This document shows positions 45,705 to 55,248 of a stretch of DNA of 64,000 bases, in pieces. The stretch lies in the NCBI GenBank assembly GCA_024399955.1, contig JAKSNH010000003.1:119620-183619 (forward strand), read 5' to 3'. This stretch comes from Paludibacteraceae bacterium (lineage in GTDB: Bacteria; Bacteroidota; Bacteroidia; Bacteroidales; Paludibacteraceae). The translations under genes were made by a program, and so were the position numbers. The notes below the pieces were generated by a model. The model did not search any database, was not told the DNA's origin, and saw nothing but the letters and a program-made list of their open reading frames with translations. The stretch's first letter is position 1. Each line of letters begins with the position of its first letter.

Positions 45705-46535
45705 ATGTATTTTTCTAACAAAAAAGGCAAAAAATCCAGTTCGGATTGGAAATTTTATGGCAAAAATGTGCTACTTGCCGCTGCGATTGTAATCGCCATC
45801 GTTATATCCATTATATTATGGATGCGTAGTTACACCCATCACGGCGAAGAAGTGGAGATTCCACAGATCACAGGCTTGTATATTCCTGAGGCAGAAGCGT
45901 TGTTGGTCAATTCAGGATTGACCATAGACGTGATTGACTCCACGTACTCGCAACGCGTGCCATTGGGCACGATTGTTGAGCAGACGCCTCCAGCCGAATC
46001 GCATGCTAAGCGCGGACGCGCGGTTTATGTAGTAGTGAACGCGAGCAGCCGTCGTCAAGTGGCCCTGCCTGAACTGCACGACATCAGTTACCGTCAGGCC
46101 GAAAGTATATTGAGGCAGTTGAATCTGACGGTGTCCGAAGTGCTGTACGAACCCTGTGAATACAGGGATTTGGTGCTGGATATTCGTCAAGGAGAGACAT
46201 CCCTGGAGGCCGGAGATAAACTGACCGAAGGAGAGTCGGTGGTGCTGGTAGTTGGTCAAGGCAAGGGAACTGCCATTGTGATTACGCCGGATGTGAGAGG
46301 TAAGCGTGTAACAGAGGTAAGAGGACTGCTGATGGAGAAGCATCTGACCGTTGGAAACGTTCATTATGACGAAGAAGTGACGGAGGAGAATAAGGACCTG
46401 TTTATGGTGTATAGGCAAGAGCCACAAAGCGATTCGCACGTGCTGGAAGGAATGGCGGTACAGTTGTATCTGAGTCTCAATCCGGAGAAAGTGGTGACGG
46501 CAGATAATCAGGGAGATGAAGAAGAGTTCTTCTAG
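45705..46535 (+). CDS. Membrane-anchored PASTA-domain protein
   Basis: 276 aa. A cytoplasmic basic N-terminus (MYFSNKKGKKSSSDWKF) and one transmembrane helix (about residues 22-42) are followed by three PASTA domains in the periplasm (VEIPQITGLYIPEAEALLVNSGL; VALPELHDISYRQAESILRQLNL; VITPDVRGKRVTEVRGLLMEKHL). PASTA modules bind peptidoglycan fragments. The tail is acidic (EEEFF). No kinase domain is attached, and 29 bases separate it from rluD, an order I recall from other Bacteroidota. Confidence 0.9.
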   Translation: MYFSNKKGKKSSSDWKFYGKNVLLAAAIVIAIVISIILWMRSYTHHGEEVEIPQITGLYIPEAEALLVNSGLTIDVIDSTYSQRVPLGTIVEQTPPAESHAKRGRAVYVVVNASSRRQVALPELHDISYRQAESILRQLNLTVSEVLYEPCEYRDLVLDIRQGETSLEAGDKLTEGESVVLVVGQGKGTAIVITPDVRGKRVTEVRGLLMEKHLTVGNVHYDEEVTEENKDLFMVYRQEPQSDSHVLEGMAVQLYLSLNPEKVVTADNQGDEEEFF

Positions 46536-46564
46536 CCAAGTAGCCAATTAGGAATTAGCCAATT

Positions 46565-47578
46565 ATGATGGAAGACGAGGAGTTATTTGAGCGAATGAGG
46601 ATGGAGGTGGACAAGGGGCAAAGTCCTTTGCGCATCGATAAATACCTGACAGAACACATGGCAGGTACGAGCCGCAATCGTATTCAGATGGCTGCTGACG
46701 CAGGGCATGTATGGGTGAATGGCAAAGCGGTGGCCAGTAACTATAAAGTGAAGCCCGGAGATATGATTCAGATACTGCTGGATCACGAGCCGCAAGACTA
46801 CTCTATTCAGCCGGAAAATATCCCCTTGACGGTTGTTTATGAGGATGAGGACCTGCTGGTTATCAATAAGCCGGCGGGCATGGTGGTGCATCCCGGTCAT
46901 GGCAATTACGAACACACGTTGCTGAACGCCCTGGCATGGTACTTTGGGGAGCAGTTTGACATCAACGATCCCCGTATCGGGCTGGTGCATCGAATAGACA
47001 AAGACACGAGTGGCTTACTGCTGATAGCTAAGACACCTGAGGCCAAGACTAACCTGGCGTTGCAGTTCTTTGAGCACACCACCGAGCGTACTTACAACGC
47101 GTTAGTTTGGGGCACTTTTAAGGAAGAGAGCGGGACGATTGAGGGGGCACTCGCACGCGACACGCGCGATCGTACGTTATATAAGGTGTACGATATAGAG
47201 GATCATCCGGAGGCCAAAGAGGCGATTACCCATTGGCGCGTTTTAGAGCGATTCCCCTACGTGACGCTGGTGGAATGCCGATTAGAGACCGGACGGACGC
47301 ATCAGATCAGAGTGCACATGAAAACCATCGGGCATCCTCTGTTTGCAGACGAGAAATACGGTGGCATGGAGATTCTGAAGGGTCTGCCCACTCAGAAATA
47401 TCGGCAGTATATACAAAACTGCTTTGAGCTCTGTCCCCGTCAGGTGCTGCACGCCAAGACCTTAGGATTTACGCATCCTCGCACCGGTGAGCGCATGTTT
47501 TTTGACAGCGAGTGGCCGGAAGATATATTACGTTTAATCACTAAATGGAGAAACTATGAGCCAAATACTTTGGGCTGA
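46565..47578 (+). CDS. rluD: 23S rRNA pseudouridine synthase (RluA family, RluD-like)
   Basis: Isomerises uridines, probably 1911/1915/1917 of 23S rRNA helix 69. An S4 RNA-binding domain at residues 20-80 (LRIDKYLTEHMAGTSRNRIQMAADAGHVWVNG) precedes the catalytic domain, with IVNKPAGMVVHPG-like VINKPAGMVVHPG and the catalytic Asp in GLVHRIDKDTSGLLL. 337 aa is normal. It overlaps porX by 23 bases. Confidence 0.94.
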   Translation: MMEDEELFERMRMEVDKGQSPLRIDKYLTEHMAGTSRNRIQMAADAGHVWVNGKAVASNYKVKPGDMIQILLDHEPQDYSIQPENIPLTVVYEDEDLLVINKPAGMVVHPGHGNYEHTLLNALAWYFGEQFDINDPRIGLVHRIDKDTSGLLLIAKTPEAKTNLALQFFEHTTERTYNALVWGTFKEESGTIEGALARDTRDRTLYKVYDIEDHPEAKEAITHWRVLERFPYVTLVECRLETGRTHQIRVHMKTIGHPLFADEKYGGMEILKGLPTQKYRQYIQNCFELCPRQVLHAKTLGFTHPRTGERMFFDSEWPEDILRLITKWRNYEPNTLG

Positions 47579-49091
47579 TGACGAGATTGAGTTGCTCAAG
47601 CCTTACCTCATTTTTCTCAAGGAGAAAGGCTATGATGTAGTAACCGTTAATAACGGTCAGGACGCTATTGACTATTGTGAAACGCAGGCACCGGATATTG
47701 TTTTCTTAGACGAACAGATGCCGGGACTGAGTGGGATTGAGACGCTGGAGGAGATTAAGAATCTTCGTCCGGAAGTGCCGGTAGTGATGATTACCAAGAG
47801 CGAAGAGGAGCAGATTATGGAGCAGGCTATTGGTCAGCGCATTGCTGATTACCTGATTAAGCCGGTCAATCCCAGTCAGATTCTGATGTGCCTCAAAAAA
47901 CATATCCACAGCAAGGCCATCGTGGAGCAGGAGGCCAATCGCACCTATCGCGAGGAGTGGTCGGACATATCGTATATGATTGATACCGCCAGCACGTTGG
48001 CTGAGTTTATGGCCATTCATAAGACGCTGGTTAAATGGGATTTGCAGTTGAGCGAGGCAGACAGTTCGATGCGCGAGATTCTAGACCAACAACGCAAGCA
48101 GGCCAATAGTGCCTATTGTAAGTTTATCAGCAAGAACTACGAGGCATGGTTCAATGGTGGCGAGCGTCCGATGATGTCGCCGGATATCTTTAAGAACGTG
48201 CTCTTCCCCATGTTAGACAAGGGAGAGAAGGTGTTCTTTGTGGTGATAGATAATTTCCGTTACGACCAATGGAAAGTGCTGCAGCCGATGCTGTCGGAGT
48301 TCTTCACGATTACCGATGAGAATCTATACACGAGTATCTTGCCGACGGCTACGCAGTATGCTCGGAATGCTATTTTCTCGGGGTTGATGCCCTTGGGCAT
48401 TCGCAATATGTGGCCCGACTTATGGGTGGAAGAAGAGGATGAAGAAGGCAAGAACCTGAATGAGAAAGATTTGATTCAGACGCAGTTAGATCGATTCCGC
48501 AAGCGGTATGATTTTTCGTATTTCAAGATTAACGAGAGTGATTTCTGCGAGAAAATAACCAAGCAGTTCAGGCAGTTGAAGTCGCCATTGAATGTGGTAG
48601 TTATCAACTTTATTGATATGTTGTCGCATTCGCGTACGGACAGCAAGATGATGCGTGAATTGATAGCCAATGAGGCGGCTTATCGCAGTTTGACGCAGAG
48701 TTGGTTTAAACATTCGCCCACCCTAAATATGTTCAAACGCATCGCACAACTGGGCTATAAAGTAGTGCTGACAACCGATCATGGCACGATTCGCGTGAGT
48801 GAACCGGTGGCTATTTTAGCAGATAAGAACACCAATACGAACTTGCGTTACAAAGTAGGCAAGGCGCTGAATTGTCAGAGCAAGAACGTGATGGAGATTC
48901 AGCATCCGGAGCGAGTAGGACTGCCATGCCCGAATGTGTCGTCGAGTTATATGTTCTGCACGGGGACGGACTTCTTTGGCTATCCCAATAACTTCAATTA
49001 CTACGCTCAAGTATATCGCAACACCTTCCAGCACGGAGGTATATCGATGGAGGAGATGTTGATTCCGTTGGTAACGATGGAGCCGAAATAA
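47556..49091 (+). CDS. porX: PorX: response regulator with PglZ/phosphatase-like domain, type IX secretion
   Basis: Response regulator that, in Porphyromonas and Flavobacterium, controls type IX secretion genes. The receiver domain (residues 1-120) has the acidic pair DD at 8-9, the phosphoacceptor Asp52 in VFLDEQMPG and Lys in LIKPVNP. The long C-terminal part (about 160-511) is a PglZ alkaline-phosphatase-like domain with metal motifs VVIDNFRYDQW and LTTDHGTIRV. No DNA-binding domain is present. 511 aa matches PorX. The partner kinase PorY is not in the window. Confidence 0.95.
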   Translation: MSQILWADDEIELLKPYLIFLKEKGYDVVTVNNGQDAIDYCETQAPDIVFLDEQMPGLSGIETLEEIKNLRPEVPVVMITKSEEEQIMEQAIGQRIADYLIKPVNPSQILMCLKKHIHSKAIVEQEANRTYREEWSDISYMIDTASTLAEFMAIHKTLVKWDLQLSEADSSMREILDQQRKQANSAYCKFISKNYEAWFNGGERPMMSPDIFKNVLFPMLDKGEKVFFVVIDNFRYDQWKVLQPMLSEFFTITDENLYTSILPTATQYARNAIFSGLMPLGIRNMWPDLWVEEEDEEGKNLNEKDLIQTQLDRFRKRYDFSYFKINESDFCEKITKQFRQLKSPLNVVVINFIDMLSHSRTDSKMMRELIANEAAYRSLTQSWFKHSPTLNMFKRIAQLGYKVVLTTDHGTIRVSEPVAILADKNTNTNLRYKVGKALNCQSKNVMEIQHPERVGLPCPNVSSSYMFCTGTDFFGYPNNFNYYAQVYRNTFQHGGISMEEMLIPLVTMEPK

Positions 49092-49116
49092 AAAAAGCGC
49101 AGCGATGCGCTTTTTT
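49091..49116 (+). terminator. Terminator after porX
   Basis: AAAAAAGCGCA-GCGA-TGCGCTTTTTT, perfect stem with T-run; it also suits the convergent rhomboid gene. Confidence 0.9.
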
Positions 49117-49118
49117 GT

Positions 49119-49796
49119 TTATCGGATAGGTTCCTGATAGTGGTAATCACTAAAGTCACGTCCTTTCTTTTCGTCGTCATCATCGCGACGGATGCGAGGG
49201 AACTTATGCCAGGGGTGCCTCCAAATCAGCAGCAACAGCCATCCAAAGAGGAAGCCGCCGAGGTGGGCGAAGTGCGCCACGTTATCAAAGGAGAAGTCAG
49301 CCAATCCGGCAAAGAGTTCGATGGCTGCATATATATATACAAAGGTACGCGCGCGAATGGGGATTGGGATAAAGAGGATGAACATCGGTACATTGGGGAA
49401 GAGCCATCCGAAGGCAAAGAGGATGCCAAAGACGGCACCGCTGGCACCAATAACGACACCTGGATTGCCGGTTAGGTACCATGTGAGTAGTTGAACGGCG
49501 GCAGCACCTAAGCCACAGACGGCATAGTAAAGGAGGAATTTCTTGGCGCCCCAACTTTCCTCCAAAGCAGGACCGAACATGAGCACGGCAAACATATTGC
49601 AGAACAGATGTCCGAAGTCAGCATGCATGAACATGTAGGTGAGCGGTTGCCAAAAATGGAAGTAAGGACTACCAATGTTCCATAATCCCAATAAACCGGT
49701 TAAGTAAATGCCTCGCTGCTTCAAGGCCGTATCAATAAGCCAAACAATAAGGTTGGCCAGCAGTAATCGCTTAGTTATAATTGGTAAGTTTCTCAT
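49119..49796 (-). CDS. Rhomboid family intramembrane serine protease
   Basis: 225 aa from the ATG at 49796 (MRNLPIITKRLLLANLIVW), with six membrane helices. Catalytic Ser in GASGAVFG (about residue 125) and His in AHLGGFLFGW; HADFGHLFCNMFAVLMFG gives the conserved H/N of TM2. The tail is basic and then charged (RRDDDDEKKGRDF). The longer frame to 49919 is rejected, because its first codons lie upstream of the -7 box at 49805-49812. The substrate is unknown. Confidence 0.93.
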   Translation of the reverse strand: MRNLPIITKRLLLANLIVWLIDTALKQRGIYLTGLLGLWNIGSPYFHFWQPLTYMFMHADFGHLFCNMFAVLMFGPALEESWGAKKFLLYYAVCGLGAAAVQLLTWYLTGNPGVVIGASGAVFGILFAFGWLFPNVPMFILFIPIPIRARTFVYIYAAIELFAGLADFSFDNVAHFAHLGGFLFGWLLLLIWRHPWHKFPRIRRDDDDEKKGRDFSDYHYQEPIR

Positions 49797-49804
49797 TTCG
49801 GGTA

Positions 49805-49812
49805 CAAAAGTA
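49805..49812 (-). promoter_or_regulatory. Promoter -7 box of the rhomboid gene
   Basis: TACTTTTG on the minus strand; a proper -33 TTG at 20 bases is not seen. The transcript would have almost no leader before the ATG at 49796. Confidence 0.5.
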
Positions 49813-49905
49813 CAAATTTTTTGCCAAATGACCATAAAAAAAACACTAAAAAACGATTTTTTTTGCAAAAATTGCCTAAAAAGTGAATTTTTTTTTAAGA
49901 AAGTA

Positions 49906-49936
49906 TTGCGTATATTCAAAATTTATTGTAACTTTG
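49906..49936 (+). promoter_or_regulatory. Promoter of the HU gene
   Basis: TAACTTTG (49929-49936) with TTG (49906-49908) 20 bases upstream; leader of about 60 bases. Confidence 0.7.
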
Positions 49937-50001
49937 CACTCGATAAAGAAACAAATGGGGCTAACCCCAGATTAATATTAATCCTTTAATACCTATTTAG
50001 T

Positions 50002-50265
50002 ATGAATAAAGCTGATCTCGTAGCTGCTATTGCAGCAAAGGCTGAATTGACAAAAGTTAGCGCTGCTGCTGCTTTGGACGCAACCATCGACGCTATCGTT
50101 GCTTCTTTGAAGAAGGGTGAGAACGTACAACTCATTGGTTTTGGTACTTTCTCCGTAGTTAACAAAGCTGCTCATAAGGGCATCAATCCTGCAACCAAAC
50201 AGGTTATCACTATTCCTGCAAAGAAAGTTGCTAAATTCAAAGCTGGTGCTAAATTGGCTCTCTAA
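50002..50265 (+). CDS. hup: DNA-binding protein HU
   Basis: 87-aa nucleoid protein that bends DNA as a dimer. The N-terminal helices (MNKADLVAAIAAKAELTKVSAAAALDAT) and the beta-arm core (VQLIGFGTFSVVNKAAHKGINPATKQVI) with the GFGTF signature are clear. Codon use is that of a highly expressed gene. Own promoter and terminator. Confidence 0.97.
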   Translation: MNKADLVAAIAAKAELTKVSAAAALDATIDAIVASLKKGENVQLIGFGTFSVVNKAAHKGINPATKQVITIPAKKVAKFKAGAKLAL

Positions 50266-50283
50266 TTAGTCAATTACCCATGA

Positions 50284-50318
50284 AACGAGTTGCTCAAGAG
50301 GGCAACTCGTTTTTTTTC
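50284..50318 (+). terminator. Terminator after HU
   Basis: ACGAGTTGC / GCAACTCGT stem with an 8-base loop and eight T. Confidence 0.9.
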
Positions 50319-50359
50319 AAAAAATTAACCCCACGAAAAACACCAAAAATTATTAGATT

Positions 50360-50932
50360 ATGTTGAATATTATACTAGGCGGAGCTCCCGGTAGCGGCAA
50401 AGGGACACAGTCCGAGCTCATTGTAGAGAAATACGGTTTAGAGCATTTAAGCACCGGTGATGTATTGCGTGCAGAGATCAAATCCGGCAGCGAATTAGGC
50501 AAAGAGATGGAAGCCATCATCTCCAAAGGTCAACTCATTCCGGATGCCAAGATGATTGATTTATTGGATCGTTTCTTGGACAGTCTGAAGGCAGATTGCA
50601 AGGGTGTTATCTTTGATGGATTCCCCAGAACAGTTGCTCAGGCAGAGGCTTTGACCGAGATGTTAGGTCGTCGCAAGATGACCGCTTATATGCTGGATTT
50701 ATTTGCATCTGAAGATGTGATTACAGAGCGTCTGATCAACCGCGGTAAGAAGAGCGGTCGCACAGATGACAATCTGGAAACCATTAAGAAGAGAATGCAG
50801 GTTTATCGCGCAGAAACAGAGCCGGTAAGTGCTTACTATGTGAATCGTCATGAGTATTTCATGATCAATAGTAACATCAATCCGGATTATACCTTTGCAC
50901 AAGTTCAGACCATTATTAGTCATATACAATAA
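50360..50932 (+). CDS. adk: Adenylate kinase
   Basis: Catalyses ATP + AMP = 2 ADP. P-loop GGAPGSGKGT at residues 7-16, AMP-binding HLSTGDVLRAEI (about 31-42) and GFPRTVAQAEAL near 84. 190 aa, the short-lid form without zinc cysteines. The stop overlaps the obg start by one base (TAATG). Confidence 0.97.
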   Translation: MLNIILGGAPGSGKGTQSELIVEKYGLEHLSTGDVLRAEIKSGSELGKEMEAIISKGQLIPDAKMIDLLDRFLDSLKADCKGVIFDGFPRTVAQAEALTEMLGRRKMTAYMLDLFASEDVITERLINRGKKSGRTDDNLETIKKRMQVYRAETEPVSAYYVNRHEYFMINSNINPDYTFAQVQTIISHIQ

Positions 50933-52107
50933 TGCCTTCCGGAAATTTCATAGACTACGTTAAGATTTATTGCCGTTCGGGTAAAGGCGGTGCAGGTTGC
51001 ATGCATTTGCACCGTGCCAAGTATGTTCCCAAGGGAGGTCCGGATGGCGGCGATGGTGGCCGAGGCGGTCACATCATCTTAGAGGGTAATCGCAACTTAT
51101 GGACGTTGCTTCACCTTAAGTATCAAAAGCATATCATGGCCACTGATGGCGGTCATGGCGGTCAAAGTCGCAGTTTTGGTAAGGATGGTGAGGACAAGAT
51201 TATCCAAGTGCCTTGCGGTACCGTAGTTTATGATGGTGATTCGGGAGAGTGGTTATGTGAAGTGAAGGAACATGGTGAGCGGATTGTTCTGCTCAAAGGT
51301 GGTCGTGGAGGATTAGGCAATTGGCATTTCCGCACGGCTACCAACCAGACTCCTCGTTATGCGCAGCCGGGCGAGCCATGCCAAGAGCGCAATGTGATTA
51401 TGCAGCTGAAGGTGCTGGCAGACGTAGGATTAGTGGGCTTCCCCAATGCCGGTAAGTCCACGCTGCTGAGTGTGGTTAGTGCCGCCAAACCTGAGATTGC
51501 AGACTATCCGTTTACGACTCTGACCCCTAATTTAGGTATTGTCAGTTACCGCGATAATCGCAGTTTTTGCATGGCAGATATCCCGGGAATCATTGAAGGA
51601 GCCAGCGAAGGCAAGGGCTTGGGGCTCCGGTTTTTGCGCCATATCGAACGCAATGCTGTGCTGCTATTCATGGTGCCGGCCACCAGCGAAAAGTTGGATA
51701 AAGAATACAATATTTTGCTGTCCGAATTGGAGAAGTACAATCCGGAGTTACTAAGTAAAGCTCGCATCTTAGCCATCAGCAAATGCGACACGTTAGACGA
51801 AGCCGGCATTAAGAAACTGCGGACTAAAGTGGCCAAATTAGAGGCTAAGTTTGGTATCAAGATTGTGCTTATTTCTTCGCTCAGCGGATTAGGAATCAAT
51901 GAATTGAAGGATGCTCTATTTGAAGAATTGCAGAAAGAGCAGAATCAGGTTATTGAGATTTCTCATGCACCGATTGATGTGACCGTTCGCGAAGTTAAGG
52001 CCGAGACCGGAGAGGAGGAAGCACCGCAGACTATCTACCTGAACGAAGTAGATGAAGAATGGGATTTGAGTAAATACAAAGGCATAGGTTGGGACACACA
52101 AGACTAA
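50932..52107 (+). CDS. obg: GTPase Obg
   Basis: Essential ribosome-assembly and stress GTPase. The glycine-rich Obg fold is at residues 1-155 (KGGAGCMHLHRAKYVPKGGPDGGDGGRGG). The G domain has G1 GFPNAGKSTLL, G3 DIPG and G4-like SKCD. A C-terminal acidic extension follows (ETGEEEAPQTIYLNEVDEEWD). 391 aa. Its end overlaps the clc gene by 19 bases. Confidence 0.96.
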   Translation: MPSGNFIDYVKIYCRSGKGGAGCMHLHRAKYVPKGGPDGGDGGRGGHIILEGNRNLWTLLHLKYQKHIMATDGGHGGQSRSFGKDGEDKIIQVPCGTVVYDGDSGEWLCEVKEHGERIVLLKGGRGGLGNWHFRTATNQTPRYAQPGEPCQERNVIMQLKVLADVGLVGFPNAGKSTLLSVVSAAKPEIADYPFTTLTPNLGIVSYRDNRSFCMADIPGIIEGASEGKGLGLRFLRHIERNAVLLFMVPATSEKLDKEYNILLSELEKYNPELLSKARILAISKCDTLDEAGIKKLRTKVAKLEAKFGIKIVLISSLSGLGINELKDALFEELQKEQNQVIEISHAPIDVTVREVKAETGEEEAPQTIYLNEVDEEWDLSKYKGIGWDTQD

Positions 52108-53870
52108 CATACGATCGATTTATTGAGTGGCGCGAGAAGCACATCAGCCAAAAGAATATCGTGCTGATTCTCAGTTTGTTGGTGGGTATTTTGTCCGCTG
52201 TGGCTGCCATTATTCTGAAGGAACTGATACATCTGATTAAGTATCTGATAGCCAATCAGTTAGCCGAAGGTCATAGCCATATTTGGTTCTTATTAGGTCC
52301 CATGATTGGTATCGCCTTAGCGTCCTTGTTTGTGCACTATGTGGTGCGCGACGATATATCGCATGGTATAACCAAGATCCTATACGCTATTTCCCAGCGT
52401 AAATCCATTATTAAACTGCATAACACATGGTCGTCGGTAGTAGGTTCAGCCCTGACGATTGGTTTTGGTGGTTCGGTGGGAGCCGAGGCACCTATTGTGC
52501 TGACCGGTGCAGCTATTGGCAGTAATATGGCTAAGTTGCTGCGTTTGGACCAAAAGACGATGATGCTGATGATTGGCTGTGGAGCAGCCGGAGCAATAGG
52601 AGGTATTTTCCAAGCCCCCATTGCCGGATTGGTCTTCACCCTGGAGGTACTGATGATGGACCTAACGATGACCAGTGTGGCGCCATTGTTGATATCCAGC
52701 GTCACGGCCTCTGCCATCTCGTTTATTTACACCCACCAAACATCGATGTTCAGTCTGATGCAAGTGGAGTCTTTCTCGCTGGTGCGCACTCCTTATTACA
52801 TCATCTTAGGCATCCTGTGCGGACTGGTTTCGCTCTATTTCACACGGGGTATGAACCGATTAGAGGGGTTGTTTAAGAAGCATGTCAGGTCGATTGGTGT
52901 TAAGATTCTGATTGGCGGCAGTGTATTGGGATTGCTCATTTATCTCTTCCCACCGCTTTATGGTGAGGGTTACGATGTGATTACGGACCTAATTAACGGC
53001 AATGCGTCCAGCACGATTGAAGCTAGTCCGTTTGCGTATTTAGGTACCGCATCGTGGGTGTTGGTTGGATATTTACTGTTGGTACTTTTCTTTAAGATTG
53101 TTGCTTCCGTTGCCACGAATGGTGGAGGAGGTGTAGGTGGTATTTTTGCGCCTTCGCTCTTTATGGGTGCGATAGTCGGTTTTATTGTGGCTCGCATACT
53201 AAGCCTGATTGGACTGAATGTGCCGGAGAGTAATTTTGTATTAGCAGGTATGTCCGGACTTATGGCCGGTGTTATGCATGCTCCGCTGACCGGTATCTTC
53301 CTGATTGCCGAACTCACCGGTGGTTATCACCTGTTTATGCCTCTGATGATTGTGAGTGTTGTTTCGTATCTGACTATTCTGCTGTTTGAGCCTCATAGTT
53401 TGTATGCTATGCGTTTGGCACAGAAGGGCGAATTGCTCACCCATAACAAAGACCGCTCGGTGTTGACGCTGATGCACCTGGATCAAGTATTGGAAACAGA
53501 CCTGATTGAGTTGCAACCTCAAATGAAATTAGGCGAGTTAGTGAAAGTGATTGCCAATAGTCACCGTAATATCTTCCCTGTGGTAGATCATAGAAAGCAT
53601 CTAAAGGGCATTTTGCTGTTGGATGAAATACGCAATATCATGTTCCAGCAGCGGCTGTATAATCGCTTTACGGTAGAGGATTTGATGACTTCACCTCCGG
53701 CTCTATTGTCGGCTGATATGCCCATGGAGAAGGTGATGGAGGTCTTTGAGGATACCGGAGCTTGGAACTTACCGGTAGTAGATGAAAAGAAAAAATATCT
53801 TGGAATGGTAAGTAAATCCAAGATATTCAATTCGTATCGCGATGTCTTAGTTCGTCTGTCAGACGAGTAA
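52089..53870 (+). CDS. ClC-family chloride channel/antiporter with CBS domains
   Basis: 593 aa. The membrane part has about ten hydrophobic helices; the anion-pore motifs are GFGGSVGAEAPIV (GxExP form, about residue 125) and GGGGVGGIFAPSLFMGA (about 350). Two CBS domains lie at the C-terminus (DLIELQPQMKLGELVKVIANS...; VEDLMTSPPALLSADMPMEKVMEVF). The start must be TTG at 52089, since no in-frame ATG lies near; it sits within the last codons of obg, so translation is coupled. The end overlaps the convergent xseB by 12 bases. Confidence 0.9.
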   Translation: MGHTRLTYDRFIEWREKHISQKNIVLILSLLVGILSAVAAIILKELIHLIKYLIANQLAEGHSHIWFLLGPMIGIALASLFVHYVVRDDISHGITKILYAISQRKSIIKLHNTWSSVVGSALTIGFGGSVGAEAPIVLTGAAIGSNMAKLLRLDQKTMMLMIGCGAAGAIGGIFQAPIAGLVFTLEVLMMDLTMTSVAPLLISSVTASAISFIYTHQTSMFSLMQVESFSLVRTPYYIILGILCGLVSLYFTRGMNRLEGLFKKHVRSIGVKILIGGSVLGLLIYLFPPLYGEGYDVITDLINGNASSTIEASPFAYLGTASWVLVGYLLLVLFFKIVASVATNGGGGVGGIFAPSLFMGAIVGFIVARILSLIGLNVPESNFVLAGMSGLMAGVMHAPLTGIFLIAELTGGYHLFMPLMIVSVVSYLTILLFEPHSLYAMRLAQKGELLTHNKDRSVLTLMHLDQVLETDLIELQPQMKLGELVKVIANSHRNIFPVVDHRKHLKGILLLDEIRNIMFQQRLYNRFTVEDLMTSPPALLSADMPMEKVMEVFEDTGAWNLPVVDEKKKYLGMVSKSKIFNSYRDVLVRLSDE

Positions 53871-54026
53871 GTCTTTTTCCATCGTTGTTAATTGTTTTTC
53901 GCAAAGGTCTAACAGTTGTTTGGCCTCGGTTGCTTTGGCTTTATAATCCTCCATGGATAAAGCCTCAGCCTGCTCTAAGTCCTTGACGATAGATTCGGCT
54001 TTTTGTATTGTTTCGTCGTAATTCAT
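53859..54026 (-). CDS. xseB: Exodeoxyribonuclease VII small subunit
   Basis: 55-aa helical protein (MNYDETIQKAESIVKDLEQAEALSMEDYKAKATEAKQLLDLCEKQL), the usual XseB pattern of two helices that binds the catalytic XseA. The start at 54026 is preferred; an ATG at 54050 would overlap the upstream gene. XseA is not in the window. It converges on and overlaps the ClC gene by 12 bases. Confidence 0.85.
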   Translation of the reverse strand: MNYDETIQKAESIVKDLEQAEALSMEDYKAKATEAKQLLDLCEKQLTTMEKDLLV

Positions 54027-54033
54027 AATTCGT

Positions 54034-55248
54034 TTATTTACCTTTTCCATCCAGGATAACTCCGATGGTGTAGAATAATATTTTCAGGTCCAGTGCGATG
54101 GACATATTCTCCATATAGGCAATGTCGTATTTGAGTCGTTCCACCATTTTCTCAATGGTATCGGTATATCCGACTTTGATAGGTCCCCAGGACGTTAATC
54201 CCGGTCTGATCTTGTATAGCAAGCAATAATACGGAGCCTCTTGTTCGATTTGCTTAATGAAGAATGGTCGTTCGGGACGAGGTCCGACGATAGACATATC
54301 GCCACGCAGGATATTGAAGAACTGCGGCAATTCGTCCAAACGGTATTTGCGCAAATTCTTGCCCACACGCGTTACTCGCGGATCATCATCAGCAGACAGT
54401 TGTGGCCCTTCCTCCTCGGCCCCCTGATACATGGTGCGGAACTTAAGAATCATAAATGGACGACCATGCTTGCCAATTCGTTCCTGACGATAGATAATCG
54501 GTCCGGGAGACGACAGTTTGACTAAGATGGCGATGAGTAAATACAGGGGCGAAAGCACCATTAGAACAGTGGCAGAGATGACGACATCCAAGGCTCGTTT
54601 AGAGCATAATCCCACATCCGATATACTCAAATCGGATATGCAGATATAGGGGGTGTCGGTGAGTTCACCAATCTGGGCAGCACCGGTTAGGATATCATAT
54701 ACGCGAGGCACTACATAGATGGTCTCTCCCCTTTGATAAGCCTTGGCAATAGCATGGTAGAAATCGTTATCACTCATGGTGGGCGTTTGCTCGATGACGC
54801 AACTGGGCTGCTCCAACATCTTATGACGAGAGATGAGCGTAATGCATAAACGCGGGATATAGCAAAGCACAAACTGCAAGCCCAAAAGGACGAGCAAGGA
54901 CCATAAATAGCGACTGTAATCCTGCACTTGGTCATCGATGATGACGATGAAGAAAGCTGTTAATGCCACAATGCAGGAACTGAAGAAAGTGGTTATAAAC
55001 TCCTTACCTAATTTCTTATGGAACGGCCGCAAGTAGTAGCCACTGAGGTAGTACACCACAATACAGCCGATAGGATAGAGACAGAGTGGCAACCAGAAGT
55101 TAAAGGCAGGAATAAGCACTGTATCCATCGTAAAAACACGCCCCTCGTACACCAACCAACGGAAGATGAGGAAACATATCCACACCAGTTCAGCCGATAG
55201 GATATCGGCAAGAAGGTATTTGAGTTGTTGTTTACGAAAAGTATTCAT
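54034..55248 (-). CDS. Polyprenyl-phosphate hexose-1-phosphate transferase (bacterial sugar transferase)
   Basis: Starts a lipid-linked glycan (capsule, exopolysaccharide or O-antigen) by moving a sugar phosphate to undecaprenyl phosphate. 404 aa. About four membrane helices (1-130) and a middle linker are followed by the catalytic domain: KRALDVVISATVLMVLSPLYLL, SSPGPIIYRQERIGKHGRPF and SIVGPRPERPFF. No glycosyltransferase cluster follows. It shares four bases with tsaC upstream (TAAT overlap). Confidence 0.93.
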   Translation of the reverse strand: MNTFRKQQLKYLLADILSAELVWICFLIFRWLVYEGRVFTMDTVLIPAFNFWLPLCLYPIGCIVVYYLSGYYLRPFHKKLGKEFITTFFSSCIVALTAFFIVIIDDQVQDYSRYLWSLLVLLGLQFVLCYIPRLCITLISRHKMLEQPSCVIEQTPTMSDNDFYHAIAKAYQRGETIYVVPRVYDILTGAAQIGELTDTPYICISDLSISDVGLCSKRALDVVISATVLMVLSPLYLLIAILVKLSSPGPIIYRQERIGKHGRPFMILKFRTMYQGAEEEGPQLSADDDPRVTRVGKNLRKYRLDELPQFFNILRGDMSIVGPRPERPFFIKQIEQEAPYYCLLYKIRPGLTSWGPIKVGYTDTIEKMVERLKYDIAYMENMSIALDLKILFYTIGVILDGKGK

